10,586 nucleotides of DNA from Alphaproteobacteria bacterium (GTDB taxonomy: Bacteria; Pseudomonadota; Alphaproteobacteria; Rs-D84). This document shows positions 1-6,890 of this stretch, piece by piece. The position numbers and the translations under genes are program-made. Location: contig JAIDLK010000051.1 in assembly GCA_029051085.1 (NCBI GenBank), forward strand, positions 1 through 10,586, read 5' to 3'. The number at the start of each line of letters is the position of its first letter. Position 1 is the stretch's first letter. The notes beneath the pieces are model-generated. The model saw only the letters and a program-made list of their open reading frames with translations, did no database searches and was not told where the DNA came from.

Positions 1-5
1 ATATT

Positions 6-20
6 TTAACGCACTATTAA
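6..20. promoter_or_regulatory. CtrA-like binding site (TTAA-N7-TTAA)
   Basis: The sequence TTAACGCACTATTAA matches the full CtrA consensus TTAA-N7-TTAA exactly. CtrA is the alphaproteobacterial cell-cycle response regulator. The site is symmetric, so it gives no direction. It lies downstream of the 293-aa barrel gene, so if it is real it more likely serves a gene to the left of the window. In AT-rich spacer DNA such a match can arise by chance. Confidence 0.3.
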
Positions 21-23
21 AAT

Positions 24-66
24 GGCCCGGCGCGGCTATCCCCGGCTCTGGCCCATATGCCGGGCC
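24..66 (-). terminator. GC-rich inverted repeat, possible terminator
   Basis: Perfect 8-bp arms GGCCCGGC (24-31) and GCCGGGCC (59-66) enclose a 27-nt GC-rich loop that could fold further. Read on the minus strand, the second arm is followed by ATTTTAAT, a short U-run. The position, 38 bp after the stop of the 293-aa gene, fits a terminator for it. The long loop and weak U-tract make this uncertain. A run of seven T (minus strand, 97-91) right after the stop codon has no good stem before it. Confidence 0.35.
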
Positions 67-103
67 GCATTGCCGCGACGGTTCGCCATCAAAAAAATCA
101 GAA

Positions 104-985
104 TTATTCTTTGTCGTCGTTCAGCACATCAATCAAACCGAAACGATTGATATAGTTAAACGATATACCCATTATAAAATTACTGCCGTATTCATCTGCG
201 CCACGCGCCTTGGCGCGACGATACTGAACATATGGCCCCAATGTAAAGTTACCCCACAGATTTGTATCCATGCGGACAACCGCGCTGAAATCACGGTCCA
301 GGTCCGTCGCAACATAATCGGAATAAGACAAATACTCGCGATAGTATCCGTTGGTATGGAACTTTACCCCCTCGCGCAGTTTATACTCCAAACGCCATCC
401 CAGTTCCGCGGCAGTCTTACTGGTTTTATCATGCGAATACGTAAAATCGTATTCATAGACGCCCGTTAAATATAGACTTTTTATAATCGGATGGTCAAAC
501 AGCGACATACCGGCGCTGCTGCGGACCAGGTTTTGGCGCGGCGCATCACCAGTGGCGACAAATTCCGTTTCATACGCACCACGCACGGTCGGACCAAAAC
601 TAAACTGTCCCCATTTCCAGCATGCCCATGACATATCACTGGACAGCAAAATCTTATCCGCATTTTCGTTGGTGGTCTCGGGCTGATTATAGGGCTTTAG
701 AGTCGTTTTACCATATTCCAAAAACAGACTGTTATCCCATTTGAACTTATTGCGCTTATACTCCAGTGCCGTATCCAGCACACCTTTGATAAAATCCTGG
801 CTGTCGGCTTTTAATGCCTGTATCGGCGAATCCTGATATTCCGCGGCATGGCGAACCTGTGTTTTCGACATTTCCAAGCCGATGCGACGAATATTTAGAA
901 ATAATTCAACCTCGTCCGGATTATCCGCATATGCCGCAAAAGGCCCCATACAAAGCGCCAACAATAACAGAAATTTTGCTTTCAT
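104..985 (-). CDS. Outer-membrane beta-barrel-like protein, 293 aa
   Basis: Function unknown. The start is the ATG at 985, because it opens directly into a signal peptide (MKAKF, then a Leu-rich core, with cleavage probably after AYA at residue 20) and has GAGGGAAAG just upstream. The frame stays open up to 1030, but that extension has no signal-peptide logic. Residues 80-275 alternate aromatic/hydrophobic and polar positions like barrel strands, with WDNSLFLEYG (83-92), a Trp-rich strand (120-130), FSFGPTVRGAYETEF (128-142) and NFIMGISFNYI near the end. The WDNSL...YG...ADK pattern followed by strands recalls the DUF3078 barrels of Bacteroidetes. This is a resemblance by eye, not a search result. 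The protein does not end in Phe but in an acidic tail (DVLNDDKE), which is unusual for a classical beta-signal. It lies 75 bp downstream of the 205-aa gene and has its own promoter candidate. Confidence 0.75.
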   Translation of the reverse strand: MKAKFLLLLALCMGPFAAYADNPDEVELFLNIRRIGLEMSKTQVRHAAEYQDSPIQALKADSQDFIKGVLDTALEYKRNKFKWDNSLFLEYGKTTLKPYNQPETTNENADKILLSSDMSWACWKWGQFSFGPTVRGAYETEFVATGDAPRQNLVRSSAGMSLFDHPIIKSLYLTGVYEYDFTYSHDKTSKTAAELGWRLEYKLREGVKFHTNGYYREYLSYSDYVATDLDRDFSAVVRMDTNLWGNFTLGPYVQYRRAKARGADEYGSNFIMGISFNYINRFGLIDVLNDDKE

Positions 986-1013
986 CTTTCCCTCGGTATC
1001 CAACGAGGCCAAC

Positions 1014-1040
1014 GGTATATAAAAGCCCACATGTTGTCAA
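1014..1040 (-). promoter_or_regulatory. Promoter candidate for the 293-aa barrel gene
   Basis: On the minus strand a perfect -35 TTGACA (1040-1035) is followed after 15 bp by TATACC (1019-1014). A TATATA also starts 13 bp after the -35. The spacer is shorter than the ideal 17 bp. It sits in the 75-bp gap between the 205-aa gene's stop and the 293-aa gene's start, so the latter can be transcribed on its own. Confidence 0.4.
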
Positions 1041-1060
1041 GATTTTTGTCCGCACACACC

Positions 1061-1678
1061 CTATTTCCACATGCGCAGCGCACCGCCGTCATCACTGGTC
1101 TGCCACCCGGCACTGCGTGCCGCCGCCGCAAACATGCGCCGACCGGATTCCGGAATGGAAATTGTCATCTGATTCCCTGAAATATTGCGGGTATTAAGCT
1201 CAACATTTTCACCGCGCGCAATCTGGTTTAACTGCATCCAATCACCAACCTTGTCACGCAATGTAACCAGCACAATAACCTGGTCGCCCACAGTATTGTC
1301 CGGCAGCCAGCTGTTAACATTATTATCCGCCAGCCAGCGACGCACCGCACCGCCATCCAATGTCATTGTTATATTTGCGGAATATGTTGTAGCCGACTGT
1401 TGCTCGCCATCAATGCTTGAGGTCGCCACCAAATTCGTCAGCGCCGCCGCAGGCGCATCTTTTATAGCATCCCCCAGCGCCGACCTGTCCGTATATGGCG
1501 CCAACGCCGTCCCGATAATCTGGCGGCGCGCATTATCAAACGCGATATTCTTGGCCGCGGCCGCCGTATCGCTGGTAACATTAACCGCGGCCGAGCCCGT
1601 CAAAATCTGGGGCGCGGCAAACGCAGCGCCGCCCCCCAGAATAGACACAACCGACAAAATGATTACGCGTTTTAACAT
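1061..1678 (-). CDS. Exported protein with FlgT-N/LPP20/DUF2066-like segment, 205 aa
   Basis: Residues 1-22 form a signal peptide (KR, hydrophobic core, AFA|AP), so the protein is probably periplasmic; there is no lipobox. Residues 30-110 follow a pattern seen in FlgT N-terminal, LPP20 and DUF2066-type domains: a short strand (AAVNVTS), an Ala-rich helix ending in AFDNARRQIIG (46-56), a second helix (DRSALGDAIKDAPAAAL), then two strands (TTYSANITMTLD). The second half (VGDQVIVLVTLRDKVGDWMQLNQI, then ISGNQMTISIP and RMFAAAARSAGW) looks like a further alpha/beta module. The assignment is by pattern only. The gene starts 12 bp after the stop of the 514-aa barrel gene, so the two are almost certainly one transcript and may act together at the outer membrane. 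Only a weak AAAG Shine-Dalgarno is visible. The stop codon is TAG. Confidence 0.75.
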   Translation of the reverse strand: MLKRVIILSVVSILGGGAAFAAPQILTGSAAVNVTSDTAAAAKNIAFDNARRQIIGTALAPYTDRSALGDAIKDAPAAALTNLVATSSIDGEQQSATTYSANITMTLDGGAVRRWLADNNVNSWLPDNTVGDQVIVLVTLRDKVGDWMQLNQIARGENVELNTRNISGNQMTISIPESGRRMFAAAARSAGWQTSDDGGALRMWK

Positions 1679-1690
1679 TTCTTTATATCT

Positions 1691-3235
1691 TTAGAACTTT
1701 GCAACCAAGCCCAGGCGTATACCCAACGACTTATAGAAAGACTCTATTTCGCCGCCAACCTTGCACTGCCATCCCGGACATTCCTTGCGCAGCTGGTCGA
1801 TATTGGCCGCAACCTGGTTATTTGCAATAAGCTCCTCTTCGGTGGCATAGCCCGGCCCCCAATAAACGCCGTCTATATCCCCACCCTTTAAATAATTATT
1901 AAATGTTGTCATATAATAATTTTCATTCAGATATGTTGTCGCATCCGCATCACTGACCGTATAATAGTCATATGTTACCCCCAGCGACAGCGATATCATA
2001 TCCGTCAATGCAGTCGTCCAGTTCGCCCCCAACCCCAAATGCATTGCCGAGAACATATTCGCCTTGTCCTCTACACTTTTCGGGTGCGCCCAATCGAAAC
2101 GATACGGTTGGTCTCCGGTGGCGGTATAGCCGGGGAATCCCAACTCTACACGACCGCTGACCATGTTGTTCTGGTTGATATCATATTCCATATCCATCGC
2201 AACATACGGCCCCGACCATTCAACTTCATAAGAATGGCTGACGCCCGGCTGATAATATGCATATGTCCCCGCCGTGTCATAGCTGGCACTGCCGGATGGA
2301 ATCGGATGCTTGCCGGACTCATCCGGCCCCCATATAACTGACTGATTCCCTGCATCATCAACAAAAATCACAATCGGGTCACACTGAATTTCGTCACTTT
2401 GAACACCGGTTATAGGATCTTTGACCATTACACAATAGCTGGTATCAACCGCCAGACCGGAATTCTTTTTCGTTTCCAGTTCATATTTCATATAACGATA
2501 ACCAATGGACGGCGTAAACTTTACTTTCCCCAACGAAAACGCGTCAACCCAGCCAAAGCCAACGTTAAACCCGTACATCTTGCCGCCTTCGCTGGCACCA
2601 ATAGACAGCGCATTACCCATCTGGTCGCCGATAACATTGATAATATTTCCGGCGGCATCCGTCTCAACCCACTGTGTCACGAAATACCCGCCATTGGTGA
2701 TATCATCGTCGGTCATGCTGGACTCTCCCGCCTGCATACCGTACTTAAAGCCGGCATCCACTTTCAGCTTCATGCTGCCCGCATCAAATTCATATGCACC
2801 ATGCAAATCCAAAACATTCCAAGACACATCGTCATAACGCAAAATACTGCCGGAATCTTTCATTTCAAATTTCCACATCGCGGCCTCATGCGTTAAACCG
2901 CCACCGACCGTAAATCCGTTTCCGGTCTTGGATGTCGTGGTCCGCTGAGCCGTGGCTTGCGCCTGATTTTGTGATTGAGCGGCCGCGCGCCCAACGGTCC
3001 CCGTCGGACGTGTGGACGCATAAGAGGCACCGCTGTATCCGTTTTGCGGAACACGGTTATATGTCATACCGTTTTGGGTATACGTACCGCCACGCTGAGC
3101 CGAATATGACTGGTTGGTATAACGCTGCTGAGGCGACTGATAATTACCGGTATAATAAGTCCCGGCTGCACCGGCAATCGCCGGCATCAGCGCAAAAATA
3201 GAGCACCCGATTAAAAATTTTGGCAATTTATTCAT
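1691..3235 (-). CDS. Omptin-like outer-membrane beta-barrel protein, 514 aa
   Basis: The signal peptide is MNKLPKFLIG plus a hydrophobic core, with cleavage near AGA|AG (about residue 24). Residues 25-105 are a Tyr/Gln/Asn/Ser/Thr-rich low-complexity segment without predicted fold. A barrel follows from about 106 to the end, closing with RLGLVAKF, a classical C-terminal Phe beta-signal recognised by the BAM complex. Residues 130-182 resemble the omptin protease family: ILRYDDVSWNVLDLHG recalls the omptin LDWK...ILKG stretch, and MTDDDI (174-179) aligns with OmpT MVDQDW, keeping both acidic positions (D176, D178). PYVAMDMEYDI (343-353) also fits an omptin strand. The other catalytic pair, Asp-x-His in OmpT, is not clearly present; the nearest is DWAH at 381-384. 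The barrel is about 100 residues longer than OmpT, with insertions at 255-325 and 435-495 that hold Cys pairs (268/285 and 486/491). A good AGGA sits 9 nt before the ATG. Protease activity is not established. Confidence 0.8.
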   Translation of the reverse strand: MNKLPKFLIGCSIFALMPAIAGAAGTYYTGNYQSPQQRYTNQSYSAQRGGTYTQNGMTYNRVPQNGYSGASYASTRPTGTVGRAAAQSQNQAQATAQRTTTSKTGNGFTVGGGLTHEAAMWKFEMKDSGSILRYDDVSWNVLDLHGAYEFDAGSMKLKVDAGFKYGMQAGESSMTDDDITNGGYFVTQWVETDAAGNIINVIGDQMGNALSIGASEGGKMYGFNVGFGWVDAFSLGKVKFTPSIGYRYMKYELETKKNSGLAVDTSYCVMVKDPITGVQSDEIQCDPIVIFVDDAGNQSVIWGPDESGKHPIPSGSASYDTAGTYAYYQPGVSHSYEVEWSGPYVAMDMEYDINQNNMVSGRVELGFPGYTATGDQPYRFDWAHPKSVEDKANMFSAMHLGLGANWTTALTDMISLSLGVTYDYYTVSDADATTYLNENYYMTTFNNYLKGGDIDGVYWGPGYATEEELIANNQVAANIDQLRKECPGWQCKVGGEIESFYKSLGIRLGLVAKF

Positions 3236-3269
3236 TTATTTGTGTCCTGTGTTATAATTTTCAATGGAC

Positions 3270-3278
3270 ATTTTAGCA
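3270..3278 (-). promoter_or_regulatory. Extended -10 promoter candidate for the 514-aa gene
   Basis: The minus strand reads TGCTAAAAT, an extended -10 (TGnTAtAAT type), in a very AT-rich stretch with no good -35. The predicted start near 3263 gives a leader of about 28 nt that carries the AGGA Shine-Dalgarno (3248-3245). Confidence 0.4.
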
Positions 3279-3357
3279 TAAAAAGAGTAAAAATAAAAAC
3301 GCAATTTTTCGGTTTTGTCTTGTAGATACTCCATACATGGCAAATCCTGATAACCTG

Positions 3358-3442
3358 GCGGCCATGGTGAAACTGGTAGACACGCAGCACTAAGGATGCT
3401 GTGGAGCAATCCTTGGGGGTTCAAGTCCCCCTGGCCGCACCA
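3358..3442 (+). tRNA. tRNA-Leu (anticodon AAG), CCA encoded
   Basis: A complete 85-nt class II tRNA. The acceptor stem GCGGCCA (3358-3364) pairs perfectly with TGGCCGC (3432-3438); the discriminator is A3439 and CCA is encoded (3440-3442). The D arm is GTG/CAC around AAACTGGTAGA. The anticodon stem CAGCA/TGCTG (3385-3389/3397-3401) encloses the loop CTAAGGA, giving anticodon AAG (3392-3394), which reads CUU and, if A34 becomes inosine, also CUC/CUA. A 13-nt variable arm with a GGA/TCC stem is typical for Leu. The T arm is GGGGG-TTCAAGT-CCCCC. G37 and discriminator A73 also fit leucine identity. Most bacteria use GAG here, so the A at the wobble position is unusual. No convincing -35/-10 pair was found upstream. 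The tRNA diverges from the 514-aa barrel gene. Confidence 0.96.
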
Positions 3443-3474
3443 CTGAATTTGTTAAGTTTCCCTATATTTTATCC

Positions 3475-3504
3475 TTGCCCGACTTTTCATAATTTTGCTA
3501 CACT
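3475..3504 (+). promoter_or_regulatory. Promoter candidate for the 1019-aa gene
   Basis: TTGCCC (3475-3480) and TACACT (3499-3504) are 18 bp apart. Transcription would start near 3511, only about 7 nt before the ATG at 3518, leaving no room for a full Shine-Dalgarno. An alternative -10, TATCAT (3505-3510), would make the message leaderless. Confidence 0.35.
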
Positions 3505-3517
3505 TATCATACAAAGA

Positions 3518-6500
3518 ATGAAAGGACGTTATCTACTTTTTGTCGCATGCCTTGGATATGCCGCGTTTTACAGCGCCATGGCCGAAGACGACGCATCTGT
3601 TGCACGCGCCGCCACACGTCGTGCGTCCGCAGGCACGGTTACAACATCCTCAACGCCAACTCGCGGCAAAACAACTGCAACCGACTCTACCCGCGCCACG
3701 GTCACTTCTTCTCGTACTGCCGCGGCGGTAAAATCCGCCGACACAACGGCCCGTTCTGTCGGCACGCGCAGCGCAGTTGTCACAGAATCAGGCCGCTCCG
3801 CCAATGACACCACCCCACGCACCGCGGTGACACAACGCAGTGGCACGGGAACCACCGTTCTTGCAAGACCGGTTGCAACAACCGCGCGCACCGCCACATC
3901 AACAGTATCAAGAAGTGCCCTGCCCGCACGAAACACTACGGCCGCGCCAACTGCACGCGCCGCAACGCCCGCCCGCAACGCCGCACCGGCACGCAGTCGT
4001 GCCGCCGCATCAGCAACCATGGCGCGGACCGCGGCAAACACGGAATTACGTGAAGCAATAATGAATCGTGATTATACAACCTGCCGCCAGGTGTATTATG
4101 AATGCATGGACGAATTCTGTGCCAATAAAAATTCCCAGCTGAAACGGTGCGCCTGTTCAACCAGACTTCACGAATTCGACAATGTAAAGCAGCAGCTGTC
4201 AAATATCGAAGACAAGCTGTTGGATTTCAACCAGCGCCTGCTTACTGTCAATATGGACAAGGAAGATGCCGAGGCATTGTTTACCGCCACCGAAGGCGAG
4301 CTGGCGTTTAACCAGAAAGATACGTCTGCATCAAAAAAAATACTGGATGAAATTTCAAAAAAATTAAACAGCGGAACCAATGATTCGTTCAGTCAAAGTC
4401 TGTCGGCGATAACACTGTCGCTAAATACCGATGCGGCGTTTGACAATGTTGATTCATTACTTGGCGCCACAACCACCAGCAAGGAAGGTGTTGAATTATA
4501 TAATGCGGCCTTGCCGATATGTCGGGAAATGGCGGCGGAAGTCTGTGATGAAAGCTCATTGGCATTGGCCGAAAGCGGCTATCAAATGGCGATTGAACAA
4601 GACTGCAATACAATTGCAAAAACATACGAAACGCAGACGGAACAAGCACGCGAAAAAATCCGCGAAGGCAGTGCCCTGCTTGACATATCTCGTCTTGACA
4701 TATATCAAAAACGCAATTCCGACGACATACTGACATGCAAGAAAAAAATGCTGACTCAGTTGTTTGACACATCTGTATGCGGCGAGAATCTGGACAAATG
4801 TCTGGATATGTCGGGTCAGTACATCGACCCGTCCACCGGTCAGGCATTCCTGACAGAAAATCTTGCCAATTTGTCCTTGCTTATTACACGTCCCGAGGGT
4901 AATCAAACATGGACCAACGCACCGGGTAATGATCGCTTCATCTCATATCTGAATTCCAAGAAAAAATATCTGGAACCGGCAATGGAAAACTGCCAGGACA
5001 TTTCCGATTATGTCTGGACGGAATTTATAGAAGACGCCTTGGCCCAGATTAAGCTGGCCCAGGATAAAAAACTTGAAGAAGTTCGCCAAAGCTGTACAAC
5101 ACTTACAACCCAGTGTCTGTCAAATACGGCCACATCCATATCGGATTTTGATGCACGCGCACTGTCCACATTTGGTGTCAAGGCGGATAAAACCGTAAAC
5201 GACATGTGCGCAAATGTAACGAAAGCATGTACAGCTCTGCTGGAAACGGTTGGGGGCGACCAAGACTGGATTGGCGGCATGACATCAATCGCCACAGACA
5301 AAACGTATGAAACAATTATGCAAACATGCCGCGAAGTTGGGCGTGCATGCATTATTCAGGCATGCAAATCCATATCCGGCAATTTTGGCATGTGTGAAAG
5401 CATCCAGAACTCTATTAACCGTAAATCCATTATAAACCGCACATCCTGCTGGTCCGAGGTAAAACAATGCGTTGCAGAAGCCGGTATCGATGCCATAAAT
5501 CGCATATTCTCCCAGGTGGAAACGGACAATCTGGAAAATGGCGGAACCTTTTATAAGGAATTGTATAATATCAACCCAACAGAATTACACTTTACAAATA
5601 ATGATAAAGACTTGCAAAAATGCTACCAAGAAGCAGGCACTAAAACATGCATATACGATTTGTGCGCAAAAGAATGCGGATGTGAAATCACTAACCAAAA
5701 ACTTGATAAGTGCGAAAATACCACCGGAATGGAATGTCGGGTTTGCCGTCTGGCTGAAAAAATTTGGGGTAACTGCGAAGCAAGCCCCACTGCGAATATT
5801 GAGCCGGAGAATTCGCATAACCAAATAATGCAACCCTATTCTACAACAGACACTACCCTATTGTACTGGTTTGCACAAAATACCGCCACAACCGGCGATA
5901 AAGCCAGCTGTCGCGACACATCATGTCCAAGCGGTTATCGCTCAGATGTAGAAAATGACAACATTATATGCCGTCCAGACTCAGATTACGCCGATAACGG
6001 TTATCTGTGCCCCCTAGGTAGTTATGATAGATTCCGTCCATATGCAGATAAGGGTACAAAAGGTAATTGTTGCCGAACTGGCACAGCTTCAGGCAACATA
6101 GGTGATTTTATAAAAGGTGACGGAACAGAAAAGGGTCTGTGTTGCATTGGTGCCTGGAAAGAGATAAAAGGTAAACCACTATATGGCACAGCCTCTATTA
6201 TGGATGCATGCCAAAGCACATCTGGTGATACGCCTCATAATGTAGTCGGCAACCTAAAACTTAACTCACAGCCAGTCTCTTTGGTATGCATATCATCAAA
6301 AGGCACAAAAGAAGAAGCCTTATCTGGCGACAAAAAAGAAGAAGATCCTCCAAATGGCTATCCAAATGGAAAAACTATAAAATGCGACGGACAATTCGTA
6401 TTCATAGACACCGACGGTCGACATATAGACCCGCACACTGACAACCCCAAATCATTTATGTCGTATGTAAATGCCACAGGTAGCATCTGTAAGTATGATT

Positions 6501-6577
6501 CCGACAACAATAATTGGGGCGACTCCGATCCGGCAGCTTGGCTAATAAATCTGACCGGAAAGCCCATTGGGGAATAG
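3518..6577 (+). CDS. Large secreted Cys-rich protein with Thr/Ala/Arg-rich N-terminus, 1019 aa
   Basis: Not recognised as a named family. The start is the ATG at 3518 because it begins a clear signal peptide (MKGRYLLFVACLGYAAFYSAMA, cleavage about residue 22). The frame is open further upstream only because it runs back through the tRNA gene. Residues 26-175 are a low-complexity Thr/Ala/Arg/Ser region, strongly basic with few acidic residues. At 184-215 comes a compact Cys cluster (TTCRQVYYECMDEFCANK, then CAC). Residues 219-285 are heptad-like and probably coiled coil. The segment 330-760 has many paired Cys (335/343, 407/421/428, 526/533, 564/571, 604/611/616, 644/651, 702/711/716/720/722, 740/743), suggesting a helical, disulfide-braced extracellular or periplasmic fold. 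The tail 795-1019 holds CPxGxR/S motifs and CC pairs (851-852, 875-876). No C-terminal anchor or barrel is visible. Base composition falls from GC-rich at the 5' end to AT-rich at the 3' end. The stop is TAG, and no Shine-Dalgarno is obvious. Confidence 0.85.
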   Translation: MKGRYLLFVACLGYAAFYSAMAEDDASVARAATRRASAGTVTTSSTPTRGKTTATDSTRATVTSSRTAAAVKSADTTARSVGTRSAVVTESGRSANDTTPRTAVTQRSGTGTTVLARPVATTARTATSTVSRSALPARNTTAAPTARAATPARNAAPARSRAAASATMARTAANTELREAIMNRDYTTCRQVYYECMDEFCANKNSQLKRCACSTRLHEFDNVKQQLSNIEDKLLDFNQRLLTVNMDKEDAEALFTATEGELAFNQKDTSASKKILDEISKKLNSGTNDSFSQSLSAITLSLNTDAAFDNVDSLLGATTTSKEGVELYNAALPICREMAAEVCDESSLALAESGYQMAIEQDCNTIAKTYETQTEQAREKIREGSALLDISRLDIYQKRNSDDILTCKKKMLTQLFDTSVCGENLDKCLDMSGQYIDPSTGQAFLTENLANLSLLITRPEGNQTWTNAPGNDRFISYLNSKKKYLEPAMENCQDISDYVWTEFIEDALAQIKLAQDKKLEEVRQSCTTLTTQCLSNTATSISDFDARALSTFGVKADKTVNDMCANVTKACTALLETVGGDQDWIGGMTSIATDKTYETIMQTCREVGRACIIQACKSISGNFGMCESIQNSINRKSIINRTSCWSEVKQCVAEAGIDAINRIFSQVETDNLENGGTFYKELYNINPTELHFTNNDKDLQKCYQEAGTKTCIYDLCAKECGCEITNQKLDKCENTTGMECRVCRLAEKIWGNCEASPTANIEPENSHNQIMQPYSTTDTTLLYWFAQNTATTGDKASCRDTSCPSGYRSDVENDNIICRPDSDYADNGYLCPLGSYDRFRPYADKGTKGNCCRTGTASGNIGDFIKGDGTEKGLCCIGAWKEIKGKPLYGTASIMDACQSTSGDTPHNVVGNLKLNSQPVSLVCISSKGTKEEALSGDKKEEDPPNGYPNGKTIKCDGQFVFIDTDGRHIDPHTDNPKSFMSYVNATGSICKYDSDNNNWGDSDPAAWLINLTGKPIGE

Positions 6578-6590
6578 GAACTTTATCCGC

Positions 6591-6620
6591 TTGACAAATC
6601 AATGTATTGTGCGATACAAT
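6591..6620 (+). promoter_or_regulatory. Strong sigma-70-type promoter
   Basis: A perfect -35 TTGACA (6591-6596) lies 18 bp before TACAAT (6615-6620), the best promoter in the window, with a predicted start near 6627. An inverted repeat ATTGT-gcgat-ACAAT (6606-6620) covers the -10 and could be an operator. It begins 14 bp after the stop of the 1019-aa gene and drives either a small RNA or the leader of the lipoprotein gene. Confidence 0.65.
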
Positions 6621-6626
6621 TCCTAG

Positions 6627-6829
6627 CAGGTAAATAATTACCATAAACCAAAGGGTTATGTATTGCATAGTTTGCACCCATACTTTTTCAATTTACCACT
6701 TACGACGGATTCCGTCGGTGTGATATCGGCACGGGATATGCATGCAGCTTATGGCCCGCAAATGCACCGGGGCGAATTCGGTGCGAACAGATTCTGATGG
6801 GGAAAATCCGGCCTTTTGCCGGATTTTTT
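6627..6829 (+). ncRNA. Candidate small RNA or attenuated leader (~200 nt)
   Basis: This covers most of the 313-bp gap between the 1019-aa gene and the lipoprotein gene (6578-6890). It is bounded by the strong promoter and by an intrinsic terminator and holds no convincing ORF; the best is 21 codons from 6658. Visible helices are GGTAA/TTACC (6629-6642), CGACGG/CCGTCG with a 3-nt loop (around 6707-6721) and GCACCG/CGGTGC (6764-6784), before the terminator stem. I compared it by eye with tmRNA, SRP RNA and the TPP, FMN, cobalamin and SAM-II riboswitches and saw no match; 6S RNA could not be shown either. It may be an independent sRNA or a conditional leader for the lipoprotein gene. Confidence 0.45.
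6803..6829 (+). terminator. Intrinsic terminator, 10-bp stem
   Basis: AAAATCCGGC (6803-6812) pairs perfectly with GCCGGATTTT (6818-6827) around the loop CTTTT, and T-runs extend to 6829. It lies upstream of the lipoprotein gene, so transcripts from 6591 should mostly stop here unless it acts as an attenuator. Confidence 0.9.
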
Positions 6830-6890
6830 CGTTTATTTGTCAGGAAAAATGTCCGCTATCGCATCGCCACAACAAACAAAGGAGCGACAA

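Noticed and set aside
1185..1694. A 169-codon open frame on the plus strand.
   Set aside because: It is fully antisense to the 205-aa gene, which has a signal peptide, operon position and sensible composition; the antisense product shows no domain or ribosome binding site.
3358..3442. The tRNA as an integration site for a mobile island.
   Set aside because: No repeat of the tRNA 3' end, integrase or phage gene was found in the window.
3401..3517. An upstream in-frame ATG would extend the 1019-aa protein by 39 residues.
   Set aside because: That start lies inside the tRNA gene and puts the signal peptide internally; the ATG at 3518 is the natural N-terminus.
3568..4041. A 157-codon Ala/Val/Arg-rich frame on the minus strand.
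   Set aside because: It is the complement of the Thr/Ala/Arg low-complexity region, where GC-rich repeats keep other frames open.
6591..6602. TTGACAAATCAA as an FNR-type box.
   Set aside because: FNR boxes have TTGAT-N4-ATCAA, that is six bases between TTGA and TCAA; here there are only four, and the TTGACA is better explained as a -35.
6627..6829. tmRNA, SRP RNA or a known riboswitch in the gap.
   Set aside because: No tag-coding stretch with terminal Ala codons, no SRP core motif and none of the conserved cores of TPP, FMN, cobalamin or SAM-II riboswitches could be seen.
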